64,000 nt of DNA from Endobugula sp965214375 (GTDB lineage: Bacteria; Pseudomonadota; Gammaproteobacteria; Pseudomonadales; Cellvibrionaceae), in assembly GCA_965214375.1 (NCBI GenBank), contig OZ243947.1, positions 2,728,001 to 2,792,000 of the forward strand, given 5' to 3'. The notes below the pieces were generated by a model. The model searched no databases. It was not told the DNA's origin and was given only the letters and a program-made list of their open reading frames with translations. Each line of letters starts with the position of its first letter. Position 1 is the first letter of the stretch. This document shows, one piece after another, positions 37,173-46,758 of the stretch. A program made the position numbers and the translations under genes.

Positions 37173-38663
37173 TTAGCCTTTTCCCACCTTGGATAATAAA
37201 TATTCCGTCAATAGTGGCACCGGTCGGCCCGTGGCTCCTTTCTTGGCACCAGATAGCCATGCGGTACCGGCAATATCCAAATGTGCCCAATCATATTTCT
37301 CTGCAAAATGGGATAAGAAACAAGCCGCTGTGACACTGCCTGCTTCGCGGCCGCCAATATTGGCAAGGTCAGCAAAATTACTCTTCAGTTGTTTTTTGTA
37401 TTCATCCCATAATGGCATCTGCCAAGCACGGTCATTGGTTTTTTGGCCTGCATTCAGCAATTCCTGAGCCAGTGTATCGCTGTTACTGTACAAGCCTGTG
37501 GCATGTGATCCCAGAGCGATGACACAAGCGCCAGTTAATGTGGCAATATCGACGACTGATTGAGGTTGATAGCGTTCAACATAAGTTAAGGCATCGCACA
37601 GTACCAAGCGACCTTCAGCATCTGTATTGAGTACTTCTATTGTTTTTCCTGACATGGCGGTGACAATATCACCGGGCTTTGTAGCGCTACCGCTAGGCAT
37701 ATTTTCTGCGGCAGCGACAACGCCAACAACGTTAATTGCAGGCTCTAATGTGGCTAGTGTATGCATTGCGCCAAATACACTGGCTGCACCGCACATATCA
37801 AATTTCATTTCATCCATGCCTGCTCCCGGTTTCAGGCTGATACCGCCAGTATCGAAGGTGATACCTTTGCCGACCAGAACGTGAGGCTTTTGTGATTTGG
37901 CCGCGCCTTTGTATTCCATAATAATGAGTTGTGCTGGTTCGTCGCTGCCTGCTGAAACAGACAGTAGAGAGTGCATGCCCAACTCGGACATTTGTTTCTC
38001 TGAAATGATTTTTGTCGAGATTTTTTGACTGTTTCGTGCCAGTTTTTTCGCTTGATTAGCGAGATAACGCGGTGTACATATATTGCCGGGCAAATTGCCT
38101 AGTTCGCGTGAGATTTTGACCCCTTCACCCACGGCGGCTCCTGTTGCTAAACCCGTTTTCACCGCCTTTGAATTATTTCCACGATAATGAATCGTGGGGT
38201 TGGTCGTTTTTACTTTATTGCTTTTACAATGCGTGAAACGGTAATAGGCGGCGCTGATTCTTTCTGCGCAGTAACGGGCTTTATCGGCCTCGCTGAGACC
38301 CTCAACGTTGATATCTTCTAATGCAATATCAATTTTTTTTGTTGGTTTTTTGCTCAACGTGTCGGCTAATACCCTAATACTACGGAAGAATGATTCTTGA
38401 CTGATACCCTCTGTATTATTTGTCTTTTTGCCAAATCCAACGAGTAAGATTTGTTGAATGCCATCACAGGGCTGGTGTACCAGTAGCGTTTGTCCTACTT
38501 TCCCTTCAAATCCTCCAGTTTCAAATAGATGATCTATTGATAGATGGCTGCGTTTTTGCAATTCTCTAAGATTTTCAGGTAAAACATCAGGTGAGTAAAC
38601 ACCAAGAACGATACAATCGCTTTTTATTTCATGCATTTTTAAAGGTTTCGTCGCAAAATTCAT
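37173..38663 (-). CDS. pepA: leucyl aminopeptidase
   Basis: A 496-residue M17 metallopeptidase. The catalytic domain shows VLVGKGITFDTGGISLKPG with metal ligands, then the family signature NTDAEGRLVLCDAL. The N-terminal domain, which in E. coli PepA also binds DNA, is present. The ATG at 38663 (AGGA seven bases upstream) is chosen; a TTG-started frame at 38699 would add 12 residues. Divergent from lptF, with about 100 bp between starts likely holding both promoters. Confidence 0.95.
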   Translation of the reverse strand: MNFATKPLKMHEIKSDCIVLGVYSPDVLPENLRELQKRSHLSIDHLFETGGFEGKVGQTLLVHQPCDGIQQILLVGFGKKTNNTEGISQESFFRSIRVLADTLSKKPTKKIDIALEDINVEGLSEADKARYCAERISAAYYRFTHCKSNKVKTTNPTIHYRGNNSKAVKTGLATGAAVGEGVKISRELGNLPGNICTPRYLANQAKKLARNSQKISTKIISEKQMSELGMHSLLSVSAGSDEPAQLIIMEYKGAAKSQKPHVLVGKGITFDTGGISLKPGAGMDEMKFDMCGAASVFGAMHTLATLEPAINVVGVVAAAENMPSGSATKPGDIVTAMSGKTIEVLNTDAEGRLVLCDALTYVERYQPQSVVDIATLTGACVIALGSHATGLYSNSDTLAQELLNAGQKTNDRAWQMPLWDEYKKQLKSNFADLANIGGREAGSVTAACFLSHFAEKYDWAHLDIAGTAWLSGAKKGATGRPVPLLTEYLLSKVGKG

Positions 38664-38763
38664 GGGATGTCCTGTAGTCATGTTCGCAGTATTAAGCAAG
38701 ATATTTATTATAGCCTACCACACGGGGCTATTCGCTATGGCAGAAAAATGAGAAAATAACACA

Positions 38764-39885
38764 ATGATTATTTTACGTTATTTAGCCAAAGAAGTACTAC
38801 AAAGTACTTTTGCCGTGACCGCGGTGTTATTAGTGATTATCATGAGCGGTCGCTTTATTAAATATTTAGCAGAGGCTGCAACAGGGAAGCTGGATGCCAG
38901 TGTATTACTAGGTATCATGTTTTATCGTCTGCCTGGGTTTCTTGAGCTGATATTGCCTTTGGGCTTCTTTATCTCCATTCTTATGGCTTATGGCCGCTTG
39001 TATACTGATAGTGAAATGACCGTGATGTTTTCTTGTGGCTTGAGTCGTCGTCGTTTAATTGCTATGACCTATGTGCCGGCGATATTGATTGCCGTGATCG
39101 TTGCCTGTTTGAGTTTATGGCTTACGCCTATGAGTTTGCAAAAAGCAGAAGAAATATTGGCAGAACAACAGGCGCGTAATGATTTTGAAACGATGCAGCC
39201 CGCACGTTTTCAACTTTCGGGTGATCGCCGTTCGGTGAGTTACACCGAAAAGATATCGGATAATCGTGAAACCTTAACCGCTTTCTTTTTAGCCAATACA
39301 GGTGTGGGGAAAAATAAGCCATTGGAAATTATACGTTCGCGTGAGGCAAGTTACTTAAATGATCAGCAGTATGGTGAGCGTTATATCATATTGCAACATG
39401 GTGTGCGCCACCAAGGGCGGCCAGGTCAGGTGAACTATCGAATTACCGAGTTTGAACAATATGCACAACATGTCGATGCCAAGAAAGACATTGTTGTTAC
39501 TAGAAATCATGCGAATCGATTGCCGACTATGGATTTAATAGGTTCAGACAATCTTGAATATCAAGCGGCATTACAGTGGCGGCTGGCTTCGCCTTTACTG
39601 ATTCTTATTGTTACGGTGATTGGCGTCGTTCTTAGCCATACCAATCCACGCCGAGGCCGCTATGTTATGCTTTTTCCGGCAATATTATTGTATTTGATTT
39701 ATTTAGTGTTGCTTAATGCTGCTCGCGGTAGTATCGAAGAAGGTTCCTTAAACCCGGCTACAGGCTTATGGGGTATTCATAGCATTTTTATACTGTTAGC
39801 CATCGTGATTACTGTTGATAAAAAAGCATTGCGCCGTAAATTGTCACACATGAAATCGTCAGTCGTTGCTGTGGGGTCATGCTAG
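38764..39885 (+). CDS. lptF: LPS export ABC transporter permease LptF
   Basis: One of the two permeases of the LptB2FG complex, which extracts lipopolysaccharide from the inner membrane. The 373-residue protein has six membrane helices, three on each side of a periplasmic beta-jellyroll domain (about 125-270). The ATG at 38764 begins MIILRYLAKEVLQSTFAV, typical of the family. The last 7 bp overlap lptG, showing translational coupling. It is divergent from pepA. Confidence 0.95.
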   Translation: MIILRYLAKEVLQSTFAVTAVLLVIIMSGRFIKYLAEAATGKLDASVLLGIMFYRLPGFLELILPLGFFISILMAYGRLYTDSEMTVMFSCGLSRRRLIAMTYVPAILIAVIVACLSLWLTPMSLQKAEEILAEQQARNDFETMQPARFQLSGDRRSVSYTEKISDNRETLTAFFLANTGVGKNKPLEIIRSREASYLNDQQYGERYIILQHGVRHQGRPGQVNYRITEFEQYAQHVDAKKDIVVTRNHANRLPTMDLIGSDNLEYQAALQWRLASPLLILIVTVIGVVLSHTNPRRGRYVMLFPAILLYLIYLVLLNAARGSIEEGSLNPATGLWGIHSIFILLAIVITVDKKALRRKLSHMKSSVVAVGSC

Positions 39886-40955
39886 TGTCACACCGAATAC
39901 TCAATGCCTATGTGTCTCAGAAAACCGTTGTCTCTGTACTTATTGTACTCATGGTGATTAGCGCGCTTGATTTGCTTGCGCAACTGATTGAAGAGTTGGG
40001 CGAACTAAATGACAACTATACCGTTATTGATGCGTTGGTCTACGTTGGTTTATATATTCCTTCGAGTGTTTACAAGTATATGCCATTTGCTGCGTTGGTC
40101 GGTGGTTTGATTGGTTTGGGTGGTTTGGCAGCGACCAGCGAATTAGTCGTGATGCGATCCGCGGGTATCAGTTTGCTTAATATTACTTGGATGGTTATCA
40201 AGCCTGTGCTGTGGTTTATTCTGGTGATGTTGTTGTTGGCAGAATACGTTATTCCGGTTGCTGATCAGTATGCAGAAAATCGCCGTTCATTATTGTTGCA
40301 AGGTAAGGATACTGTTCTGAATTCCCCTGAAGGTTTATGGAATAGGGAAGGGGACGTTTTTATGCATGTTAACAGTGTACAGGCCAATGGTCGTTTGTAC
40401 GGTGTTACACGTTATCACTATGATGATAATTATCGCTTGTTAAAAAGTAGCTTTGCAGAATCAGCCATTTATATTGATGGTATTTGGCAGGAAGAAAATG
40501 TTAAAGAAACCCATTTTGAAGGTAACCGTTTATACACCAATGATTATCTTGTCCGCGCTTGGGAAACCGAGTTAACGCCAGGTTTATTAACTATCCTTGT
40601 GCAGGATACGGATAATTTGGCTATAAGTAAATTGTACAATTACGCTCAATATCTTGAGAGACAAAATCTTGAAAGCGATAAATATTGGCTGGCATATTGG
40701 GGCAAAGTATTACAGCCGTTGGTTATTATCAGTTTAGTGTTGGTAGCCGTATCGTTTATTTTTGGGCCTTTGCGTCAGGTGACCATGGGGTATCGTATTT
40801 TTACTGGTGTTGTGGTGGGTATTGTTTTCCAATTGTTGCAAAAACTTTTGGGGCCTGCCAGTTTATTATATGGTTTGCCGCCTTTGTTGGCCGTTCTCTT
40901 GCCCATAGTATTTTGTTTGTTTTTTGGTTGGTTTTTAATCCAAAGAACGCGTTAA
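39879..40955 (+). CDS. lptG: LPS export ABC transporter permease LptG
   Basis: Partner permease of LptF; 358 residues with the same six-helix plus jellyroll layout. The start region MLVSHRILNAYVSQKTVVSVLIVL and the membrane segment FAALVGGLIGLGGLAATSELVVMR match LptG. It starts 7 bp before the lptF stop. The RDD-family gene is convergent 3 bp beyond its stop, so the operon ends here. Confidence 0.95.
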   Translation: MLVSHRILNAYVSQKTVVSVLIVLMVISALDLLAQLIEELGELNDNYTVIDALVYVGLYIPSSVYKYMPFAALVGGLIGLGGLAATSELVVMRSAGISLLNITWMVIKPVLWFILVMLLLAEYVIPVADQYAENRRSLLLQGKDTVLNSPEGLWNREGDVFMHVNSVQANGRLYGVTRYHYDDNYRLLKSSFAESAIYIDGIWQEENVKETHFEGNRLYTNDYLVRAWETELTPGLLTILVQDTDNLAISKLYNYAQYLERQNLESDKYWLAYWGKVLQPLVIISLVLVAVSFIFGPLRQVTMGYRIFTGVVVGIVFQLLQKLLGPASLLYGLPPLLAVLLPIVFCLFFGWFLIQRTR

Positions 40956-40957
40956 TA

Positions 40958-41377
40958 TTATTTTTCTTTAGCGATTAAAATCAATCGAGTACCACTGATA
41001 ATATCGTGTAGGCATTGTTTGTCTTCTCTGAAACAAGCAGTAAAGAAAAACAGTAAACCGAGTGGTGCTAACATCAATCGAATGAGACAATCTTTTGTAT
41101 CCGGAAGGGTGGTTAAGTTTTTTTTCACAACACGTAAGCGCCATGCCTGCATGCCCAGTGTCTGCCCTGCGCGTTGCCAGAAAAAACAAAAAAATAGCAC
41201 AATAATCAGTAGCCATCCCACTTGAAATCCTAAGCCCGATACCAGATCTTCTGTCCCTGTGAGTTGTTGGTAAATCAGTAGACTAACGCCACCGTAAGCC
41301 ATGCTGACGGCCATGAGTAATAAAGAATCGTAAATAATAGCGGTAAAACGACGCCATATGGGTGGAAAACTGCGCAT
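40958..41377 (-). CDS. RDD family membrane protein
   Basis: A 139-residue protein with three predicted membrane helices. The RDD signature is the N-terminal PPIWRRFTAIIYDSLLL (Arg and Asp in helix 1) plus a second charged pair before the last helix. Function in bacteria is unclear; some members act as ion transporters or channel-like proteins. It is convergent with lptG and divergent from htpG. Confidence 0.85.
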   Translation of the reverse strand: MRSFPPIWRRFTAIIYDSLLLMAVSMAYGGVSLLIYQQLTGTEDLVSGLGFQVGWLLIIVLFFCFFWQRAGQTLGMQAWRLRVVKKNLTTLPDTKDCLIRLMLAPLGLLFFFTACFREDKQCLHDIISGTRLILIAKEK

Positions 41378-41490
41378 ATGTATATTGGTTTTTATAGAAT
41401 CACTATATTCTATCAGTACTTGAAATCATAATAAATTACCCCATATATTTCAGCATTGTTTAAATTAACCGATCTACCAAGGAGCTTTCC

Positions 41491-43407
41491 GTGACAGCCA
41501 CTGCAACTGCCGAAAAAGAAACCTTAGGCTTTCAGACAGAAGCCAAGCAACTATTACATTTGATGATTCACTCCTTATACTCCAATAAGGAAATCTTCCT
41601 GCGCGAACTTATCTCCAATGCGTCTGATGCAGCCGACAAACTACGTTTTGCCGCTTTGGATAATAGTAGCCTGTATGAAAGTGATCCAGAATTAGCGATT
41701 CGCGTGGAGTTCGATAAAGACGCAAAAACAGTCACCATGAGCGATAATGGTATTGGTATGACACGTGAAGAAGTGGTTACTAACCTTGGGACTATTGCAA
41801 AATCAGGTACGGCACAGTTTTTGGAAGGCCTGTCTGGTGACCAGAAGAAAGATTCGCAGTTAATTGGCCAGTTTGGTGTCGGTTTTTATTCGTCGTTTAT
41901 TGTGGCCGATCGTGTTGAAGTCTTTACTCGTAAAGCGGGTGTTGACGCTGAAGAAGGTGTTCACTGGGAATGTGAAGGTGATGCGGAATTTACCATCGCG
42001 GCGGTTGAGAAAGCGGGTCGTGGTACGACCATCGTGCTACACCTGAAAGAAGATGCATTTGAGTTTGCGGATGGCTGGCGCTTGCGCTCGGTGATTAAAA
42101 AGTATTCTGACCATATCTCGATACCCGTCATAATGCAAAAAGAGCAGCATGGTGAACCAGAAGAGGGTGAAGAGCCAAAGGCCCCAGAAGATGAAACCAT
42201 TAATACGGCGACAGCCCTATGGACGCGCTCACGCTCAGACATTAAAGATGAGGAGTATCAAGAGTTTTACAAGCATGTTTCACATGACTATCAAGATTCC
42301 TTAACGTGGAGCCATAACCGTGTAGAAGGTAAGTTAGATTACACTAGCCTGCTGTATATCCCGAAAAACGCCCCTTTTGATCTTTATAATCGCGATGCGT
42401 CACGTGGTTTGAAATTGTATGTACAGCGCACATTCATTATGGATGATGCTGAGCAGTTTCTGCCGTTGTACCTGCGCTTTGTAAAAGGAATCGTTGATTC
42501 TAATGATTTATCTCTCAATGTGTCGCGCGAAATTCTGCAAAAAGACCCGAATATCGATGCTATGCGTTCAGCACTGGTTAAACGCGTTCTGGATATATTG
42601 GAAAAAATGGCTAAGAAAAAACCGGAAGATTATGCGGGTTTCTGGAAAGAGTTTGGTCAGGTCATCAAAGAAGGTGTTGGTGAAGACTTTGCCAATAAGG
42701 AGAAAATTGCCAAGTTGTTACGTTTTGCGTCTACTCATGATGACACGGTTGAGCCAACACAGTCGTTGGACGCCTATATCGAGCGCATGAAGGAAGGTCA
42801 GGATAAAATTTATTATGTGGCGGCAGAAAACTTTAATACGGCCAAAAATAGCCCGCATCTTGAGGTGTTCCGCAAGAAAGGTATCGAGGTATTATTGTTG
42901 TCCGACCGTATTGATGAATGGATGATGAGCCATTTGCGTGAATTTGATGGTAAGGCGCTTCAGGATGTCTCACGTGGTTCCTTGGATTTAGGTGATCTTG
43001 ATACTGAAGAAGAGAAGAAAGCACAGGAGAAAGTCAACGAAGAACTGAAAGGTTTGATTGACCGTACCAAAGAAGCTCTCAAAGATCAGGTGGAAGAAGT
43101 GCGTTTTACTCACCGCTTAACAGACTCTCCTGCCTGTGTGGTGATTGCTGAAGATGATATGGGCGCTCAAATGCGTAAGTTGATGGAACAGGCTGGGCAG
43201 GCATTGCCTGAAACTAAGCCTAGTTTTGAATTGAACCCTGAACATCCGTTGGTCAAAAAATTGGATCAGGAAGCAGATGAAGATCGTTTTGCGGACTTGG
43301 CGCATGTGCTCTTTGATCAAGCAAATTTGGCCGAGGGTGGTCAGTTAACTGATCCTGCTGCGTACGTGCAACGCTTGAATAAGTTATTGCTTGAATTGAG
43401 CCACTAA
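41491..43407 (+). CDS. htpG: molecular chaperone HtpG (Hsp90)
   Basis: A 638-residue bacterial Hsp90, the expected length. The GHKL ATPase domain shows ELISNASDAADKLRF, MSDNGIGMTREE and GQFGVGFYSSF. The middle domain contains the conserved NVSREILQ with the catalytic Arg region, and the C-terminal dimerisation domain ends LNKLLLELSH. The start is a GTG at 41491, with AAGGAGC seven bases upstream, after which TATATEKETLGFQTEAKQLL is typical. No defect is seen. gpsA starts 2 bp after its stop. Confidence 0.97.
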   Translation: MTATATAEKETLGFQTEAKQLLHLMIHSLYSNKEIFLRELISNASDAADKLRFAALDNSSLYESDPELAIRVEFDKDAKTVTMSDNGIGMTREEVVTNLGTIAKSGTAQFLEGLSGDQKKDSQLIGQFGVGFYSSFIVADRVEVFTRKAGVDAEEGVHWECEGDAEFTIAAVEKAGRGTTIVLHLKEDAFEFADGWRLRSVIKKYSDHISIPVIMQKEQHGEPEEGEEPKAPEDETINTATALWTRSRSDIKDEEYQEFYKHVSHDYQDSLTWSHNRVEGKLDYTSLLYIPKNAPFDLYNRDASRGLKLYVQRTFIMDDAEQFLPLYLRFVKGIVDSNDLSLNVSREILQKDPNIDAMRSALVKRVLDILEKMAKKKPEDYAGFWKEFGQVIKEGVGEDFANKEKIAKLLRFASTHDDTVEPTQSLDAYIERMKEGQDKIYYVAAENFNTAKNSPHLEVFRKKGIEVLLLSDRIDEWMMSHLREFDGKALQDVSRGSLDLGDLDTEEEKKAQEKVNEELKGLIDRTKEALKDQVEEVRFTHRLTDSPACVVIAEDDMGAQMRKLMEQAGQALPETKPSFELNPEHPLVKKLDQEADEDRFADLAHVLFDQANLAEGGQLTDPAAYVQRLNKLLLELSH

Positions 43408-43408
43408 T

Positions 43409-44425
43409 ATGAGCCCGTCTCCTCAGATAGCGGTGCTTGGTGGTGGTAGTTTTGGCACTGCACTAGCGAATACAATCGCGCATAACAGTTTTGGGGTTTA
43501 TCAGTGGATGCGTAACCCTGAATATGCGCTTCAAGTACAGCAATGTCGTGAGAACGACCGCTATTTACCCGGTTTTACATTAAGTGCTGGGTTACAGGTG
43601 ACCGCTGATCTGGGACAGGCTCTTGCCGATGCCACACTGGTGTTTATCTCTGTGCCCAGCGCCTCATTTCGTGATGTATCCGAACAGATAAAACCATGGT
43701 TGCAGCCACAGGCGATGGTTGTCAGTACCACAAAAGGTGTCGATAAAAACGACTTTACGTTGATGAGCCAGATATTGGAAGAGGTATTGCCTGACCGTGC
43801 GATTGGTGTACTGAGTGGTCCCAATTTCGCTAAGGAAATGATTGCTCAACAACTGACCGGTTCGGTCATTGCAAGCGAGAATACGGCGTTGATAGAGCAT
43901 GTGCAATCGGTACTTTGTTCTGCAACATTTCGTGTATACAGTAATGATGATCGTTATGGTGTTGAGTTGGCAGGAGCGCTGAAAAATATTTATGCCATCA
44001 TCGTGGGTATGGCTGAGGCCAGACAATCTGGGCACAATACTATTGCTATGTTGATGACGCGTGCACTCGCTGAAATGGGACGTTTTTCGCATCGCTTGGG
44101 CGCTGACCCGATGACTTTAATCGGTTTGGCTGGTGTGGGTGATTTGATGTTGACCTGCAGTTCCAACTTGAGCCGCAACTATCGATTTGGTTATGCGCTG
44201 GGCTGTGGCAAAAATTACAAACAGGCGCGTGAAGAAATAGGGCAGGTTGTTGAAGGGATCAACACTCTACGGTTGGTTAAGCAAAAAGCAGAAGAATTAG
44301 GGGTTCATATGCCACTGGTTTCGGCGCTGTATTCATTGATGTTTGACCAACAATCTGTAGATAGTATTATTAAGCGTCTGATGTCGAGTGAATACACTTC
44401 AGATGTTGATTTTAGCGCAACATAA
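43409..44425 (+). CDS. gpsA: glycerol-3-phosphate dehydrogenase [NAD(P)+]
   Basis: GpsA reduces dihydroxyacetone phosphate to sn-glycerol-3-phosphate for phospholipid synthesis. The 338-residue protein has the Rossmann motif LGGGSFGTALA at residues 9-19, the substrate-binding ALKNIYAI block with the catalytic Lys, and LLTCSSN...RNYRFG-type residues near 260. It begins 2 bp after the htpG stop and is followed after 20 bp by the DUF4389 gene, giving one likely operon down to the MFS gene. Confidence 0.95.
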   Translation: MSPSPQIAVLGGGSFGTALANTIAHNSFGVYQWMRNPEYALQVQQCRENDRYLPGFTLSAGLQVTADLGQALADATLVFISVPSASFRDVSEQIKPWLQPQAMVVSTTKGVDKNDFTLMSQILEEVLPDRAIGVLSGPNFAKEMIAQQLTGSVIASENTALIEHVQSVLCSATFRVYSNDDRYGVELAGALKNIYAIIVGMAEARQSGHNTIAMLMTRALAEMGRFSHRLGADPMTLIGLAGVGDLMLTCSSNLSRNYRFGYALGCGKNYKQAREEIGQVVEGINTLRLVKQKAEELGVHMPLVSALYSLMFDQQSVDSIIKRLMSSEYTSDVDFSAT

Positions 44426-44445
44426 TAAATAACGAGGTAAAGACC

Positions 44446-44793
44446 ATGAGTGGTGATCCGAAGATTGTGGATGCTGAAGTGATTGAAAGTGGCGCAGAAA
44501 ATAACAACAATGATTGGCAAGTCAATGTACTATCTGCCAATCATTGGTTGCGCGGAGTTTTTATGATGTTATTTGCGGCCATTGCTTTTGTCGCCAGTTA
44601 TATATTTGTCGTGTTAATCGTCATACAGTTTATTTTTACTTTGATTACGGGTGAAAATGATCTACGCTTACAGCGTTTTGGTCAGGGTTTGTCGACTTAC
44701 GTTTACCAGATATTACGCTTTTTGACGTTTAATACAGACGATAAACCGTTTCCTTTTGCAGACTGGCCTGTTAATGAAGAAAAACCAGATTAA
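44446..44793 (+). CDS. DUF4389 domain membrane protein
   Basis: A 115-residue protein with a short soluble N-terminus and a long hydrophobic region, probably two closely spaced helices (about 48-75: RGVFMMLFAAIAFVASYIFVVLIVIQF shown in two parts). The tail ends in FPFADWPVNEE, the usual motif of the family. It is found in this position (between gpsA and sixA) in many gammaproteobacteria; the function is unknown. Confidence 0.85.
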   Translation: MSGDPKIVDAEVIESGAENNNNDWQVNVLSANHWLRGVFMMLFAAIAFVASYIFVVLIVIQFIFTLITGENDLRLQRFGQGLSTYVYQILRFLTFNTDDKPFPFADWPVNEEKPD

Positions 44794-44842
44794 AAAATAA
44801 ATAGAAGGGCAATAAAAGGGCAATGAAAAACAGGATAGTATC

Positions 44843-45322
44843 GTGAAATTATTTGTCATGCGTCATGGTGAGGCAGAGCCCCATGCAGCGACAGATAGTG
44901 CGCGCCAACTTACTGACAGCGGGCGTGCAGATATCGTGCAAATGGCGACGGACTATGCAGACGATCTTGCGGCTGTTGATGTGATCTGGGCCAGCCCTTA
45001 TGTGCGCGCACAACAAACGGCACAATTGCTGTCATTGCAGTTCCAAAGAGACGTTATTACACAAGATTTTTTACCTCCAGGCGGCAATCCTCTGGATGTG
45101 TTGGGTGCGCTTGAGGCGCATAAAGACCAAACAGTCCTTATTGTTAGCCACCAGCCTTTAGTCGGTACGCTACTAGACGGTCTCGCGTGTCTCGAGCCCG
45201 GTCGTTATCGCATGGGTACAGGTTCTTTGGCCTATGTTTCTACAGACATTTATGCCAACGGCTGTTGTGAGTTGCGTTGGTTACATCAGCCCGCCAGCGT
45301 TCAGCAACCCGTTTATTCTTAA
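44843..45322 (+). CDS. sixA: phosphohistidine phosphatase SixA
   Basis: SixA dephosphorylates histidine residues, known for ArcB and PtsO-type phosphotransfer domains. The 159-residue protein has the RHG motif in VMRHGEAEPHA (catalytic His at about residue 8), WASPYVRAQQTA and the second His in VSHQPLVGTLL. The start is a GTG at 44843. It lies within the gpsA-aroC gene series, 49 bp after DUF4389. Confidence 0.9.
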   Translation: MKLFVMRHGEAEPHAATDSARQLTDSGRADIVQMATDYADDLAAVDVIWASPYVRAQQTAQLLSLQFQRDVITQDFLPPGGNPLDVLGALEAHKDQTVLIVSHQPLVGTLLDGLACLEPGRYRMGTGSLAYVSTDIYANGCCELRWLHQPASVQQPVYS

Positions 45323-45330
45323 TTCTTTAA

Positions 45331-46215
45331 ATGCCAGTTCCAGCAGAACGATGTTTTACCTTTAATGGTTTTTCCTATGCTGCCCAGCTATGGGGTGAGG
45401 CAGGCGATTTGCCCGTTATTGCGCTGCATGGTTGGTTAGATAATGCGGCCAGTTTTAGTGTGCTTGCTCCCCGTTTGACTGGCGTTAAATGTTTAGCCAT
45501 CGATCTTGCGGGTCATGGTGCTTCTGACCATTTACCCGGTTTTACTGATTATCCTGTCTGGTCGGAAATCGCCGCAATATATGCGATTGCTGATGCTATG
45601 GGGTGGCAGCGTTTTGCGGTAATGGGACATTCTCGTGGGGCAATGATGGCGGTACTTACGGCCAGTCTCTATCCTGAACGTATTTCACAGGTCATTTTAT
45701 TGGATGCTCTGATGCCGCCTTCAGTAGAGCCAGCACAAGCGGCTGAACGTATGCAGGCGGGTATCGATGAAATTCGTTTTCGCTTACAGCGGGAGCAATC
45801 ATTGTATGCTTCTTACGAAGACGCGATTCGTGCACGTTGTCAAAGCCGTCATGGTGTAGTGACATCGCAAACCGCTGAAATACTGGCTACTCGTGGTTTG
45901 CGTGAGGTCGATCAACAATACCACTGGCATGCAGATGGCAAGTTATGGGCATCTTCCTTGGTGGCACTCACTGAAGAAATGATGAATAACTATATTGCCA
46001 AAATTACAGAGGAGCATGTTCCAGTTTTGCTATTACTGGGTGAAGAAGGTTATATTAAACGTCAGGAATCGACATCCAAATTTAGGCGCCATTGCGAACA
46101 AGTAATAACAGCATTGTCTATCACGGTTGAAGTATTTGATGATGGGCATTATTTACATATGGAAAAAGCCGTCGATGACGTTGCGAAATCTATAACAGGC
46201 TTTATGCGGGTATAA
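45331..46215 (+). CDS. alpha/beta hydrolase
   Basis: A 294-residue alpha/beta-hydrolase-fold enzyme. Visible: the oxyanion-hole ALHGWLDNAASF, the nucleophile elbow GHSRGAM (Ser about residue 98) and the catalytic His in DGHYLHMEKA. The acid is likely in a strand near LLLLGEEG. No cap domain is distinct enough to predict a substrate; an esterase- or epoxide-type function is possible. It starts 8 bp after the sixA stop. Confidence 0.85.
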   Translation: MPVPAERCFTFNGFSYAAQLWGEAGDLPVIALHGWLDNAASFSVLAPRLTGVKCLAIDLAGHGASDHLPGFTDYPVWSEIAAIYAIADAMGWQRFAVMGHSRGAMMAVLTASLYPERISQVILLDALMPPSVEPAQAAERMQAGIDEIRFRLQREQSLYASYEDAIRARCQSRHGVVTSQTAEILATRGLREVDQQYHWHADGKLWASSLVALTEEMMNNYIAKITEEHVPVLLLLGEEGYIKRQESTSKFRRHCEQVITALSITVEVFDDGHYLHMEKAVDDVAKSITGFMRV

Positions 46216-46219
46216 GGTT

Positions 46220-46741
46220 GTGTACGATATAAGAATATGGGTAATAGCCGTAATCGGTTTATCGCTGTCAATGAATTTGCTAGCAAAAGAGTTAGCTGAT
46301 GGACTGTTTTCGTTTACCCCGCATCAGCAAGCGACAGTGTTTCAGCAGGAAACAATCACCACGAATCACTATATTGTTGCGTTGGGCAAATATAAAAAAC
46401 GCAATAACCGCTGGATGCCAAGCAAATCCTTGCGTGCAAGGGGAAGGCTTGAGCGCTATACCTTGGAGTTCCCCAGAGATTTTCAACCGCATGATGTGTT
46501 TTCTTTTTATCGCCAGCAGCTCCCTGCGGATGCGAAAGTATTGTTTGAGTGTTCAGGTCGACAGTGTGGTGAAAGTAATAGTTGGGCTAATGAGTATTTT
46601 GGTATAAAACATCTGTACGGTACCAATGCTTCTCAACATCTGGTTGTCTATCAGCTCTATGAACAGCAATATATCACTCTATACAGTGTGCGAAGAGGAA
46701 ATCGTCGTGTGTACATGCAGCTTGAAGTGCTGACGCAATAA
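46220..46741 (+). CDS. DUF4892 domain secreted protein
   Basis: A 173-residue protein with an N-terminal signal peptide-like segment (RIWVIAVIGLSLSMNLLA), then the DUF4892 pattern: YIVALGKYKKRN, RGRLERYTLEFP, LFECSGRQCGESNSWAN and YGTNASQHLVVY. The pair of Cys residues probably forms a disulfide. Relatives often carry a C-terminal OmpA-like extension; here the protein ends after the DUF. The start is a GTG at 46220, 4 bp after the preceding stop. Confidence 0.82.
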   Translation: MYDIRIWVIAVIGLSLSMNLLAKELADGLFSFTPHQQATVFQQETITTNHYIVALGKYKKRNNRWMPSKSLRARGRLERYTLEFPRDFQPHDVFSFYRQQLPADAKVLFECSGRQCGESNSWANEYFGIKHLYGTNASQHLVVYQLYEQQYITLYSVRRGNRRVYMQLEVLTQ

Positions 46742-46758
46742 TTTAGGACATCCAATTA

